DNA of 64,000 bases, from assembly GCF_014863585.1 (NCBI RefSeq), contig NZ_CP062253.1, positions 2,878,501 to 2,942,500 of the forward strand, in the 5' to 3' direction. The position numbers were made by a program, and so were the translations under genes. The notes below the pieces were generated by a model. That model was given only the letters and a program-made list of their open reading frames with translations. It did not search any database and was not told where the DNA came from. Source of the DNA: Pseudomonas gozinkensis (GTDB taxonomy: Bacteria > Pseudomonadota > Gammaproteobacteria > Pseudomonadales > Pseudomonadaceae). Positions 33,825 through 42,506 of the stretch are shown in pieces; within the stretch, counting starts at the first letter, position 1, and each line of letters begins with the position of its first letter.

Positions 33825-34442
33825 TCAGTTCGGGAGCTGTTCAGCCAACAGAATCGCGGCGATCAGCATCATGATTGCGCCTGACAGGCGACTGACGAAT
33901 CGCGCCGCCACCGGCCGTGCCTGTAAAACAGAACGCGAGCCGAACCCCACCAACAGATAAATCACCCCGCAACTAAACGCGTGTAAAAGCCCCAACGCGA
34001 TGATCTGCATCGGCACCGGCCATGCCGCGGTCGGGTCGGTGAATTGCGGCAGCAGTGCCAGGAACAACAGAAAAACCTTGGGGTTGAGGCCGCTGACGCA
34101 GGCACCCTTGATCGTCCAGCGCGACCAGGATCCGGACGCTTGGCTCTCTGCCGCTTCGGGCGTGGAGGGGTTTCGCAACATGTTGATGCCCAGCCACAGC
34201 AGATAAAGGCTGCCGCCAATCGTCAGCACCGAAAGGGCGAGGGGATTGCTCGCCACCAGACCGCCGACGCCGGCCGCAACCACCAGCGTTGCGAGCAAGT
34301 GACCGATCAGCAAACCGGCCACGGCGGGCACCACCACCCGACCGAACAGCCCTGCCGAGATGGCATAGGCCCAATCCGCTCCGGGGGTGATGACGAACAG
34401 AAAAGAAACCGCCCAGAAGGCGACAAAAACACTCAGGGACAT
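33825..34442 (-). CDS. LysE family amino acid exporter
   Basis: 205 residues from the ATG at 34442. Six hydrophobic segments; the LysE signature is FVITPGADWAYAISAGLFGR near the N-terminus, and NPKVFLLFLALLPQF in the middle. It should export an amino acid or a homoserine-lactone-like compound. The divergent Lrp gene 116 bp away is its likely regulator. Its 3' end abuts the truncated panB relic. Confidence 0.85.
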   Translation of the reverse strand: MSLSVFVAFWAVSFLFVITPGADWAYAISAGLFGRVVVPAVAGLLIGHLLATLVVAAGVGGLVASNPLALSVLTIGGSLYLLWLGINMLRNPSTPEAAESQASGSWSRWTIKGACVSGLNPKVFLLFLALLPQFTDPTAAWPVPMQIIALGLLHAFSCGVIYLLVGFGSRSVLQARPVAARFVSRLSGAIMMLIAAILLAEQLPN

Positions 34443-34558
34443 TTTGATCTCGCAAACAATCGGCTCAAGGCATGCAACGTTCACGAAAAAGAATAGAGAT
34501 ATCGGGCTAGAATCTTTTCTCAAATATTCCAGTCCATAGGGCCTAAAGTGGGAGAAAA

Positions 34559-35017
34559 ATGCTGATGGACAGGATTGACCAGAAGATTCTTGCCGAGCTG
34601 CAAGCCGACGGTCGTCTTTCGATCACCGAGCTGGCCGATCGCGTCGGCCTCAGCCTGTCTCCCTGCCATCGTCGGGTTCGGGCGCTCGAAGAGAGCGGGG
34701 TGATCGTCGGCTATCGCGCGCAACTGGCCCCGGCAGCGCTGGGGCTGAATTTTTCGGCGATGGTGTTTGTGACGCTGCGCGAGGGCAATCGCCAGGCGGT
34801 GGAGGCTTTCGAGGAGTCGGTGACGCAGATCCCACAGGTCGTTGAGGCGCAGCGACTGTTCGGTGAACCCGATTATCTGCTGCACGTCGTTGCGCGGGAT
34901 CTGCCGGCGTTTCAGCAGCTTTACGACGAGCGCCTGTCCAGCCTGCCCAACGTCCAGCGACTGACGTCCACGCTGGTGATGAAACGGGTGATTCAGGATC
35001 GTTCGCTGCCGCTTTGA
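34559..35017 (+). CDS. Lrp/AsnC family transcriptional regulator
   Basis: 152 residues. N-terminal HTH DRIDQKILAELQADGRLSITELADRVGLSLSPCHRRVRALEESG, then the RAM ligand domain ending LPNVQRLTSTLVMKRV. An ATG at 34565 is a possible start. The divergent LysE gene strongly suggests it senses the amino acid that LysE exports. Confidence 0.88.
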   Translation: MLMDRIDQKILAELQADGRLSITELADRVGLSLSPCHRRVRALEESGVIVGYRAQLAPAALGLNFSAMVFVTLREGNRQAVEAFEESVTQIPQVVEAQRLFGEPDYLLHVVARDLPAFQQLYDERLSSLPNVQRLTSTLVMKRVIQDRSLPL

Positions 35018-35031
35018 ATGGCAGCGACCGG

Positions 35032-36099
35032 TTACGCGGTGGCGTCAAAAGCCTCGTGGTAGCTGACGACACCAACCGGCAACTCACCTTCGAACGCCAA
35101 CGCCTGAAAGTACTCCGCCGGAATCCCCGGCAGCTCCAGACCGGCATGGGTCTTGAAGCCGAAGCGGCCGTAGTAGCCCGGATCGCCAAGCACCACGCAG
35201 CCAACCCCGCCAATGCGCTGCAATTGCGCCAGCGAGGCTTTCATCAGCGCCGAGCCGATGCCTTGCTGCTGGCGGGTCGGGCACACGGAGATCGGGCCGA
35301 GGCCATACCAGCCCTGAGCCCCGGAGGAAATCGTCACGGGGGAAATGGCGACATGGCCGACCACCGTGTCGTTTTCTACCGCCACCAGCGAAACGCTGAG
35401 CTGGCCGGCGCGGCGCAGGGCGTTGACGATGAAATGTTCGGTGTGGCTGGAGTGTTCTTCGTGCTGGAACGCGGCCTCGGTGATTCGGGCGATGGCGTCG
35501 ATGTCTTCGGGGCGTTCGTTGCGGATTGTGATGTTTGTGTTCATGCGTTCTCGGGTATCGCGGTCGATCAGGGTTCGAAGGGTTTCGAACAGCGGATCGG
35601 CATTGGTGTATTGCTTGCCGTAGGCCAGGTTGAAGCCATAGTCGAAGTCGGGCGGATTCTTCCCTTGAGTGTGTTGTAAAAGGGTTTCCAGCTTGTCGAG
35701 GGCCTTCACGGCCTTGGCTTCGGGGGAACTGGCGTTTTCGTAGTCGTCCCAGAGCGCGAGAATTTCGTCTCGCAGCGCGTCGTCCAGAGAGCGGATGAGC
35801 AGCAGTAAGTCATTGCGCTCCTGTTCGCCCTTGTCGGGTAACCCGGCTTGATCGACAGCTGGAATGTCACCGTTGATGGCTTCGCCGAGGTCGTGAATGA
35901 CGCACATTTTCAGGACTTTCAGCACGTCAAGCCCGGCCAGGTCGTCGGCGAACACGATTGCCATCAGGCACAGGCGCCAGCTGTGTTCGGCGGTACTTTC
36001 GCTGCGTCCGGAGGAGGTGTGGGCGCTTCTGAGGACATCCTTGAGCCGTTCCGCTTCGCGCAGGAAGTCGAGGCGTCCCTTGATTTTTTCGAGGTTCAT
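35032..36099 (-). CDS. HD-domain phosphohydrolase fused to GNAT acetyltransferase
   Basis: 355 residues in one frame. Residues 1-180 are an HD domain of the YfbR/5'-deoxynucleotidase-like type with H39, H69-D70 and E73 (AEHSWRLCL, CVIHDLGEAINGD). Residues 186-355 are a GNAT domain, with the acetyl-CoA loop region VCPTRQQQGIGSALM and GDPGYYGRFGF. The two activities usually occur as separate proteins. An internal ATG at 35544 (Met186), with only a weak ribosome site, would release the GNAT domain alone. So this is either a true fusion or a gene pair merged by loss of a stop codon. Confidence 0.75.
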   Translation of the reverse strand: MNLEKIKGRLDFLREAERLKDVLRSAHTSSGRSESTAEHSWRLCLMAIVFADDLAGLDVLKVLKMCVIHDLGEAINGDIPAVDQAGLPDKGEQERNDLLLLIRSLDDALRDEILALWDDYENASSPEAKAVKALDKLETLLQHTQGKNPPDFDYGFNLAYGKQYTNADPLFETLRTLIDRDTRERMNTNITIRNERPEDIDAIARITEAAFQHEEHSSHTEHFIVNALRRAGQLSVSLVAVENDTVVGHVAISPVTISSGAQGWYGLGPISVCPTRQQQGIGSALMKASLAQLQRIGGVGCVVLGDPGYYGRFGFKTHAGLELPGIPAEYFQALAFEGELPVGVVSYHEAFDATA

Positions 36100-36184
36100 A
36101 CTGTGGCCGGGATAAAGAGAGCAGGGCTCAAAGCCTAGGCCCGGCCTCGTTCATCGTCCACGCATAAAATATGCGGCGCGCGGC

Positions 36185-36742
36185 CTACAGGGTTTCCACC
36201 AGCCGTGCGGCGGTGCCGTCCGACAGCGCGATCCGCGTCCAGCGGCACAGGCTTTCGCGGATGGGCACGAGGGTTGAGTCATTGTGGCCGGTGACGAATT
36301 CCAGTGCCGGCGGCGCCGGGACTTCTCGCCAACCGGTGTCATCCAGCAAGGACTCCTTGTGCTGGATTTGCGCCGTCGCAAAACGCCACAGCGACTGCCC
36401 GAGCAGATCGCTCAGCGGACTGCTGAACTGCGCGGCGCGGGTTGGGGAGCAGGCCAGCAGGCGATGGGTCAGGTCGCAGACAAGATGAACCGGGCGCGCG
36501 CTGTCCGTAACCAGTCGCGCGAGGGCCTGATCGGCGGCGCTGTCGAGTCGCGCCGCGAGCAGCCGTTCGAGCTGAAGATGCGCGTCCGGGTCCATCGCCT
36601 GCACGCCGCTTTCCCAGCGGGAAATCGTCGACTGGGTGACCTTGAACAACTCGGCGGCATGGCTCTGCTTGACGCGGTGCAGCACGCGCCAGCGGCGCAG
36701 GGCGATGCCGGGCAGGCTGGGCTTCAACAAGGTGTCGGACAT
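36185..36742 (-). CDS. XRE family transcriptional regulator
   Basis: 185 residues from the ATG at 36742; no strong ribosome site is visible. N-terminal HTH_3 domain RRWRVLHRVKQSHAAELFKVTQSTISRWESG, then a C-terminal domain of unknown type (LVCDLTHRLLACSPTRAAQF) that may bind a ligand. It lies downstream of a RidA gene on the same strand, but a hairpin at 36766-36795 separates them. Confidence 0.75.
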   Translation of the reverse strand: MSDTLLKPSLPGIALRRWRVLHRVKQSHAAELFKVTQSTISRWESGVQAMDPDAHLQLERLLAARLDSAADQALARLVTDSARPVHLVCDLTHRLLACSPTRAAQFSSPLSDLLGQSLWRFATAQIQHKESLLDDTGWREVPAPPALEFVTGHNDSTLVPIRESLCRWTRIALSDGTAARLVETL

Positions 36743-36765
36743 GGCGATGGATCGCAAAAGGAATG

Positions 36766-36795
36766 CGGGCCGACAGTCTGAAGACTGTCGGCCCG
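36766..36795 (-). terminator. Hairpin, probable terminator or attenuator after RidA gene
   Basis: Perfect 14-bp inverted repeat (36766-36779 with 36782-36795) with a 2-nt loop. On the minus strand a short CCTTTT follows, so the T-run is weak. It lies between the RidA stop and the XRE start. Confidence 0.55.
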
Positions 36796-36820
36796 TGCTG
36801 CAAATCGACGCGATATCAGG

Positions 36821-37225
36821 TCATTCCGGCAGTTTGGCGATCACCTTGATCTCGAACTGGAAGCCATACAGCCACGTCACGCCGACTGCGGTAATGGTCG
36901 GGTGTGGCGCCTCGCCCCAGAACTCCGGCACCACTTCCCAGATGGTTTCGAAGGTCGATTGCGGATCGACCATGAACACCGTCACGTCCACCACGTCATC
37001 GAAACTGGCGCCGGCCGCGCCGAGAATCGCGTTGAGGTTGGTGAAGGCCAGTCGCACCTGTTGCTTTAGATCCGGTTCTGGCGAGCCGTCCTCAAGGCTG
37101 CCGACCTGGCCTGAGACAAACAGAAAACCATTGGAGCGAACCGCCGGGGAATAACGATTGCGCTCGTAAAGCGCATGGCGTCCGGGCGGGAAAACCACGT
37201 CGCGTTTTGGCTGGGCACGGGTCAT
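36821..37225 (-). CDS. RidA family protein
   Basis: 134 residues. Contains NRYSPAVRSNGFLFVSGQVGS, DLKQQVRLAFTNLNAILGAAGASFDDVVDVTVFM and an unusual tail (TAVGVTWLYGFQFEIKVIAKLP). RidA proteins hydrolyse reactive enamine/imine intermediates; the catalytic Arg of true RidA is not evident in the tail, so this is probably a divergent Rid subgroup. It is divergent from a LysR gene, the likely regulator. It is one of three RidA-type proteins in the window. Confidence 0.8.
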   Translation of the reverse strand: MTRAQPKRDVVFPPGRHALYERNRYSPAVRSNGFLFVSGQVGSLEDGSPEPDLKQQVRLAFTNLNAILGAAGASFDDVVDVTVFMVDPQSTFETIWEVVPEFWGEAPHPTITAVGVTWLYGFQFEIKVIAKLPE

Positions 37226-37358
37226 GGGGTGTCTCCTTCAATGGGTGAAAACCTGCGATGGAGAAACTCTAGGGGCTTGCCTCGGCGTGATAAACGCGCA
37301 ACCTTGGCGATCACTGTTTGCAAATCCCGAACAATCGAGCCGCTATCAGAGGTGGGGT

Positions 37359-38306
37359 ATGGACCGTTTTGACGCGATGCAAGCCTTCGCCCGGGTGGTG
37401 GAGGCCGGCAGTTTCACCAAGGCCGCCGAGACTTTGCACATGAGCAAGACCACCGTGACCCAACTCGTCCAGCAACTGGAGGCGCGGCTGCGGGTCAAGT
37501 TGCTCAATCGCACCACGCGTAAGGTCAACGTCACGGCGGACGGCGCGGCCTATTACGAGCGGGTGATCAAGTTGCTGGCGGACATGGACGACGCCGAAAC
37601 CAGCCTTCCCGGCGCCGCGGCCCAGCCCAAAGGGCGCTTGCGGGTCGACGTACCGAGCCCCTTGGCCAATCTGATTCTGGTACCGGCGCTGCCCGGGTTT
37701 TACGCGCGTTACCCGGAGATCCAGATCGACATGGGCGTCAGCGACCGGATCGTCGACATCATCGATGAAAACGTTGACTGCGTTATCCGTGGCGGGGAGC
37801 TGCGCGATCAGTCGCTGATGGCCCGGCGGGTCGCCGATCTGCAACTGGGCGTGTATGCCGCGCCGGGTTACCTGGCCCGCGCCGGCACCCCGATGCATCC
37901 CCGTGAGCTGGAAGACAGCCATCACCGGGTGGTCGGTTTTCTCTGGGCGCGCACCGGCAAACCGGTGCCTTACGCCTTGCGCAACGCCAAGGAAAATCTG
38001 TTGATCAAGGGCCGGCATGCCCTGGCAGTCGATGATGGCAACGCCTATCTGGCGGCAGGCATCGCCGGTCTGGGTGTGCTCTGGCTGCCGCGCTACATGT
38101 CGGCGGAGCATGAGGCCCGGGGTGAGTTGGTGGCGCTGTTCGAGGGCTGGGAACTTGACCCGATGCCGCTGTACGTTGCCTACCCGCCGAACCGGCATAT
38201 CAGCCGAAAGCTGCGGGTATTTATCGATTGGGTTGTGGAGTTGATGGCCGAGCGTGCCAATGGCCCGAAACTTGCTGCCCGCGTTCCGGGACTGTCAAAT
38301 AAATAG
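37359..38306 (+). CDS. LysR family transcriptional regulator
   Basis: 315 residues from the ATG at 37359 behind a GGTGGGG ribosome site. N-terminal HTH MQAFARVVEAGSFTKAAETLHMSKTTVTQLVQQLE; then a full effector domain. It is of the CrgA/DmlR-like group. The RidA gene diverges from it, suggesting control of that gene. Confidence 0.88.
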   Translation: MDRFDAMQAFARVVEAGSFTKAAETLHMSKTTVTQLVQQLEARLRVKLLNRTTRKVNVTADGAAYYERVIKLLADMDDAETSLPGAAAQPKGRLRVDVPSPLANLILVPALPGFYARYPEIQIDMGVSDRIVDIIDENVDCVIRGGELRDQSLMARRVADLQLGVYAAPGYLARAGTPMHPRELEDSHHRVVGFLWARTGKPVPYALRNAKENLLIKGRHALAVDDGNAYLAAGIAGLGVLWLPRYMSAEHEARGELVALFEGWELDPMPLYVAYPPNRHISRKLRVFIDWVVELMAERANGPKLAARVPGLSNK

Positions 38307-38373
38307 CGAATAACGGCGATCTCGAAAGTCGGCAGGGCTGGTTGCACCGCTATTCAATCAAGGATCACTCGTA

Positions 38374-39534
38374 ATGAATATGTACATCGATATTGTCGGC
38401 GCGTGCAATTTGAGCTGCCCTTCGTGTCCGATGGGTAACTCGGAAAACGCCAACTTCAAGAAAGCCATGCAACTCGACATGTTCAGGAAGATCGTCGAGA
38501 AGGCCCGAACCGAAGGGGTCGAATCGATTTTTCTGTACAACTGGACCGAGCCGTTGATCCACCCGCGAATCGGCGAATTTGTCGAAATCATCAACGCGGC
38601 CGGTTTGCGCAGCGGTATCAGTTCCAATCTGAACCTGGCGAAAAACATGGAGACGGCGATGCTCGCCAATCCATGGTTCTTCCGTATTTCGCTGTCCGGC
38701 TTTTATCAGCACACGTACGAACAAGGGCACGTGGGCGGCGACATTGAAGTCGTCAAGGCCAACATGATCAAACTGCATGAGCTCAAGCAGAAACATGGCT
38801 TGACTACGCGGATCGAGGTCTATTACCACCGCTACCTGGACAACATCGAAGAAGAAGAGCTGATGCGCCAGTTCAGCCAGGCTCTGGGCTTCGAGTTCTC
38901 GAGCGGCTTTTCAGTGATGATGCCGCTGGAGAAGACGCTGGCGCTGATCGAGCGCGACCCGTCGGTGACCGATACTGATCGCAAGACCCTGCAGCGACTC
39001 GCACTGCCGCCCTATGACGACCTGGTCAATCTGGTCCGCCAGTACCCCAAGCAGGCATGCACGCTCAAGGATGACTGGCTGGTGCTGGACTGCAATGGCA
39101 ATACCGTCCTGTGTTGTTCCATTTTCAATCAGACCGAATATCAGGTCGGCAAATACCTGGACATGCCGCTGGCGCAACTGACCGAACGCAAGTCCACTCA
39201 GTCGAACTGCGTCGACATGTGCAATCGCTGCGCGAACAACGGATTGCACATCTACGCTATGTCCCCCAATACGGGATCGCTGAAAAGTCACGCCATCAAC
39301 CGGATTGTCGACTTCCACCAGCGCTCGATCAACGGCTTGCCGGTCGACAGCGACAGGCTTGGGCGCAATGGCGAAGTCAGTGCCGAGAACTTCGACGAAG
39401 CGCAATACCTGCATATGAATCAGGACGTCAAGAACGCGATTTCCACCGGGGCTTTCACCAGCGGTTATCAGCACTACGTACTGTTCGGTCGGCTGGAAGG
39501 CCGGCTCGGCGCAGGTCAATACTCAGTCGTCTGA
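38374..39534 (+). CDS. Radical SAM/SPASM-like protein with C-terminal 'YL-N-DV' module
   Basis: 386 residues. Cluster motif ACNLSCPSC (C11, C15, C18) at the extreme N-terminus, then a reduced barrel, and a cysteine-rich SPASM-like region (DCNGNTVLCCSIFN and NCVDMCNRCANNG). After about residue 340 comes FDEAQYLHMNQDVKNAISTG, then FTSGYQHYVLFGRLEGR, a module I know from large secreted or glycosyltransferase proteins, not from radical SAM enzymes. No precursor peptide gene is evident nearby. It overlaps the convergent LysR gene by 19 bp. The substrate is unknown; a role in modifying a glycan or polysaccharide-linked substrate is possible. Confidence 0.8.
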   Translation: MNMYIDIVGACNLSCPSCPMGNSENANFKKAMQLDMFRKIVEKARTEGVESIFLYNWTEPLIHPRIGEFVEIINAAGLRSGISSNLNLAKNMETAMLANPWFFRISLSGFYQHTYEQGHVGGDIEVVKANMIKLHELKQKHGLTTRIEVYYHRYLDNIEEEELMRQFSQALGFEFSSGFSVMMPLEKTLALIERDPSVTDTDRKTLQRLALPPYDDLVNLVRQYPKQACTLKDDWLVLDCNGNTVLCCSIFNQTEYQVGKYLDMPLAQLTERKSTQSNCVDMCNRCANNGLHIYAMSPNTGSLKSHAINRIVDFHQRSINGLPVDSDRLGRNGEVSAENFDEAQYLHMNQDVKNAISTGAFTSGYQHYVLFGRLEGRLGAGQYSVV

Positions 39535-40403
39535 GCCGGCGGTTCGGGTTCTGCCAGTTGAGTTGACAGCCATTGACTGAAGCATCGCGCCATCGGGTCG
39601 TTCTCGCTGTCGCGATGCGTCAGCATCGCCCAGTTCGGGCCGCGAATGGTTTGCTCCACCAGTGGCTGCAACAGCCCGTTCTGTTGCGCCTGACGGCTGA
39701 GCAACTGACTGACCAGCGCAATCCCCAGACCTGAACACGCCGCGTCCAGCAGCAGGCCCGGATCAGAGAAATTCAATCCCTGATCCTGTTGGCCGACATC
39801 GATTCCCGATTCCACCGCCCAATGGCTCCAGTCCATTTCCCGCTCGCCGTGCAGTGTTGTTCGCTGCCCGCTCGGCACGCTCAGCAGGTTCGGATGACAC
39901 GCCGGGTAAAGCCGATCAGCGTGCAATACCTTGAAGCTGCATTCAGCCTGGGAACTGATGTCGTCGCGCACCGCCAGATCGATGGTTTGTGTCGCCATGT
40001 CCGGAACTTCATCGGTGCTGAAAATCCACAGATCCACCTTCGGATGCTGACGGCGGAAATCCCCCAGCCGTGGCAGCAACCAGTGCCGGGCAAACGCCGG
40101 CGTGGTGTTGAGCACCAGTTGATTGGGTTTCTGGTATTGCCCCAGCCGACGGATGCCCACTGACAGTTGCTGCAGCATCGCCTGAGTGGTGCTGAGCAGA
40201 TCGTGGCCGGCGTCGGTCAGGCTGACACTGCGCCCGCTGCGGAAAAACAGCGGTTGCTCCAGATAGGCCTCAAGGCTGCGGATCTGCTGGCTGATGGCCG
40301 ACTGTGTGAGGCTCAGCTCCTCGGCGGCCTTGTGAAAACTGCCCAGTCTTGCGGCGGCTTCGAAGCCGCGCAACGAGCTGAGGGGTGGCCAGTGTTTCAG
40401 CAT
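39516..40403 (-). CDS. agu2R: LysR family regulator of the agmatine operon (Agu2R-like)
   Basis: 295 residues. N-terminal HTH LSSLRGFEAAARLGSFHKAAEELSLTQSAISQQIRSLE is of the GcvA type. It is divergent from the agu2ABCA'-like operon, with its start 137 bp from agu2A, the normal position for its activator. The symbol is by analogy with the P. aeruginosa PA14 locus as I recall it. Its 3' end overlaps the radical SAM gene. Confidence 0.7.
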   Translation of the reverse strand: MLKHWPPLSSLRGFEAAARLGSFHKAAEELSLTQSAISQQIRSLEAYLEQPLFFRSGRSVSLTDAGHDLLSTTQAMLQQLSVGIRRLGQYQKPNQLVLNTTPAFARHWLLPRLGDFRRQHPKVDLWIFSTDEVPDMATQTIDLAVRDDISSQAECSFKVLHADRLYPACHPNLLSVPSGQRTTLHGEREMDWSHWAVESGIDVGQQDQGLNFSDPGLLLDAACSGLGIALVSQLLSRQAQQNGLLQPLVEQTIRGPNWAMLTHRDSENDPMARCFSQWLSTQLAEPEPPAQTTEY

Positions 40404-40540
40404 GATCGATAAGTTCCTCTAATCAGTTTTCCGCTAAATCCATCGTTTGTTTGCCCGTTAGGCCGCCATTAGCATGCACGTCAACGCCGCCAAGGCTGTT
40501 TTCATTGAACACAATGGCTTAACTCAAAGGGCTTTTTACC

Positions 40541-41593
40541 ATGCAGCAGAACAAAAACAACAACAGCGGTTGGATGATGCCGGCAGAGTGGGTGACGCAC
40601 GCGGCGACCTGGATGGTCTGGCCACACAATCAGGCCCTGTGGGAGTCGGGCTGGCGCGTCACTTTGCCGTTGGTGCAGGAAGATTTCGCTCGCGTCGCCA
40701 ATGCCATCGCCCGGTTCGAACCGGTGAAAATGGTCGTCGATCCATCGGCAATCGCCAGTGCCAAAGCCTTGTGCGGGCCGAACATCGAACTGATTCCGTT
40801 GGCGGTCAACGACAGCTGGTGCCGCGACTCCGGCCCGAGTTTCGTCGTTCACCCGGAGCAAGGTCTGGCCGGGGTGAGCTGGCGCTTCAATGCCTGGGGC
40901 GGCAAGTCGGCCCATGACCTGGACGAAAGTCTGGCTCGCCGTGTGCTCAATCACCTGGGCGGCGAGTGCTTCGGCACGGTGCTGAGCAACGAGGGCGGCG
41001 CGATCCACGTGGACGGCGAGGGCACGTTGATCACCACCGAATCGGTGCTGCTCAACCCCAACCGCAACCCCGGCGTGAGCAAGGCCGAGATGGAAGAAAT
41101 CTTCAGTCGCCTGCTCGGCGTGAAGAAAACCATCTGGCTGCCGGGCGATCCGGATTACGTCACCGGCGACATGACCGACGGCCACGTCGATGGTGTCTGC
41201 GCCTTTGCCCGTCCCGGTGTGTTGCTGGTGGACGCGACTCACGATCGCAGCTCGGTGTATGCCGAAGTCGTGCGGGAAAACCGTCGCGCACTGGAACTGG
41301 CCACCGACGCTCAGGGGCGCAAGTTCGAGCTGATCGAGCTGTACGAAGCCACCGATGCGGTGGACACCGAAGCCGAAGTGTTCTGCGCCTCGTACACCAA
41401 TTTCTACATCGCCAACGGTGCGATCATCATGCCGGCGTACGGCATCGAGGCCGACCATGTGGCGGCAGAAACCCTGGCCAAAGCGTTCCCGGGCCGCGAA
41501 GTGGTGCCGGTGCAGATCAATCATCTGGCCCATGGCGGCGGCGGCGTGCATTGCATCACCCAGCAACAGCCAGCCTGGCCGGTGGAGGGTTGA
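40541..41593 (+). CDS. agu2A: Agmatine deiminase, cytoplasmic
   Basis: 350 residues without a signal peptide. MPAEWVTHAATWMVWP at the start, NDSWCRDSGPSFVV in the middle and GGGGVHCITQQQP at the end, with the nucleophilic Cys in VHC, match agmatine deiminases of the PAD_porph fold. It converts agmatine to N-carbamoylputrescine. It is first in an operon with aguB, a polyamine-binding protein and a second, exported deiminase, the gene order of agu2ABCA'. It ends 3 bp before aguB. Confidence 0.82.
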   Translation: MQQNKNNNSGWMMPAEWVTHAATWMVWPHNQALWESGWRVTLPLVQEDFARVANAIARFEPVKMVVDPSAIASAKALCGPNIELIPLAVNDSWCRDSGPSFVVHPEQGLAGVSWRFNAWGGKSAHDLDESLARRVLNHLGGECFGTVLSNEGGAIHVDGEGTLITTESVLLNPNRNPGVSKAEMEEIFSRLLGVKKTIWLPGDPDYVTGDMTDGHVDGVCAFARPGVLLVDATHDRSSVYAEVVRENRRALELATDAQGRKFELIELYEATDAVDTEAEVFCASYTNFYIANGAIIMPAYGIEADHVAAETLAKAFPGREVVPVQINHLAHGGGGVHCITQQQPAWPVEG

Positions 41594-41596
41594 CCG

Positions 41597-42505
41597 ATGA
41601 CGCTGCTCAAAGTCGCCACCACCCAGATGCCGTGCACCTGGGATCTGAAAAGCAACCTCGACCGCGCCGAGCAGTTGGTGCGTGAAGCGGCCGCGCAGGG
41701 CGCGCAAGTGATCCTGTTGCAGGAGCTGTTCGCCACGCCATATTTCTGCATCGAACAGAGCCATCAGCACATGGCGCTGGCCGAGGAGTACCGCGACAGT
41801 CAGGTGCTGTCGCGTTTCGCCGCGCTGGCCCGTGAACTGGGCGTGGTGCTGCCGTTGAGCTGGTACGAGAAGGCTGGCAACGCCTACTTCAATTCCCTGA
41901 GCGTGGCCGATGCCGACGGGCGCCTGTTGGGCGTGTACCGCAAGACCCACATCCCCAACGCCATCGGCTATCAGGAGAAGGAGTATTTCAGCCCCGGCGA
42001 CACCGGTTTCAAGGTCTGGGACACCGCGTTCGGCCGCCTCGGCGTGGGCATCTGCTGGGATCAGTGGTTCCCCGAAACTGCGCGTTGCCTCGCCTTGATG
42101 GGCGCTGAAGTGCTGCTGTTCCCGACCGCCATCGGCTCGGAACCGGGCTGCGCGGATCTGGATTCGCGGGACCACTGGCAGATGACCATGCGCGGCCACG
42201 CCGCTGCGAATCTGCTGCCGGTGATCGCTTCCAACCGGGTTGGCCGCGAAACGGCGGGCACCGATGCGACGCTGCAAATGAATTTCTACGGCTCGTCGTT
42301 CATCTGCAACCACAAGGGAAAAATGCTCGCCGAAGCCGACCGTGCCAGCACCGGTGTGCTGGTGCAAAGCCTGGATCTGGCAGCCATGCGTGAAGATCGC
42401 TTGAGCTGGGGCATCTACCGCGACCGTCGCCCGGAAATGTACGGCGCCTTGTTGAGCCAGGACGGCCGTCAACTTCACGCTCGCTGGAATCCTCAAGGAG
42501 TCTGA
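41597..42505 (+). CDS. agu2B: N-carbamoylputrescine amidase
   Basis: 302 residues of the nitrilase superfamily. Catalytic triad: Glu in LLQELFATPYFC, Lys in RKTHIPNAIGYQEKEYF, Cys in GVGICWDQWFPE. The segment YQEKEYFSPGDTGF is typical of AguB. It cleaves N-carbamoylputrescine to putrescine, CO2 and ammonia in the cytoplasm. It is co-transcribed with its neighbours (gaps of 3 bp and 1 bp). Confidence 0.88.
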   Translation: MTLLKVATTQMPCTWDLKSNLDRAEQLVREAAAQGAQVILLQELFATPYFCIEQSHQHMALAEEYRDSQVLSRFAALARELGVVLPLSWYEKAGNAYFNSLSVADADGRLLGVYRKTHIPNAIGYQEKEYFSPGDTGFKVWDTAFGRLGVGICWDQWFPETARCLALMGAEVLLFPTAIGSEPGCADLDSRDHWQMTMRGHAAANLLPVIASNRVGRETAGTDATLQMNFYGSSFICNHKGKMLAEADRASTGVLVQSLDLAAMREDRLSWGIYRDRRPEMYGALLSQDGRQLHARWNPQGV

Positions 42506-42506
42506 T

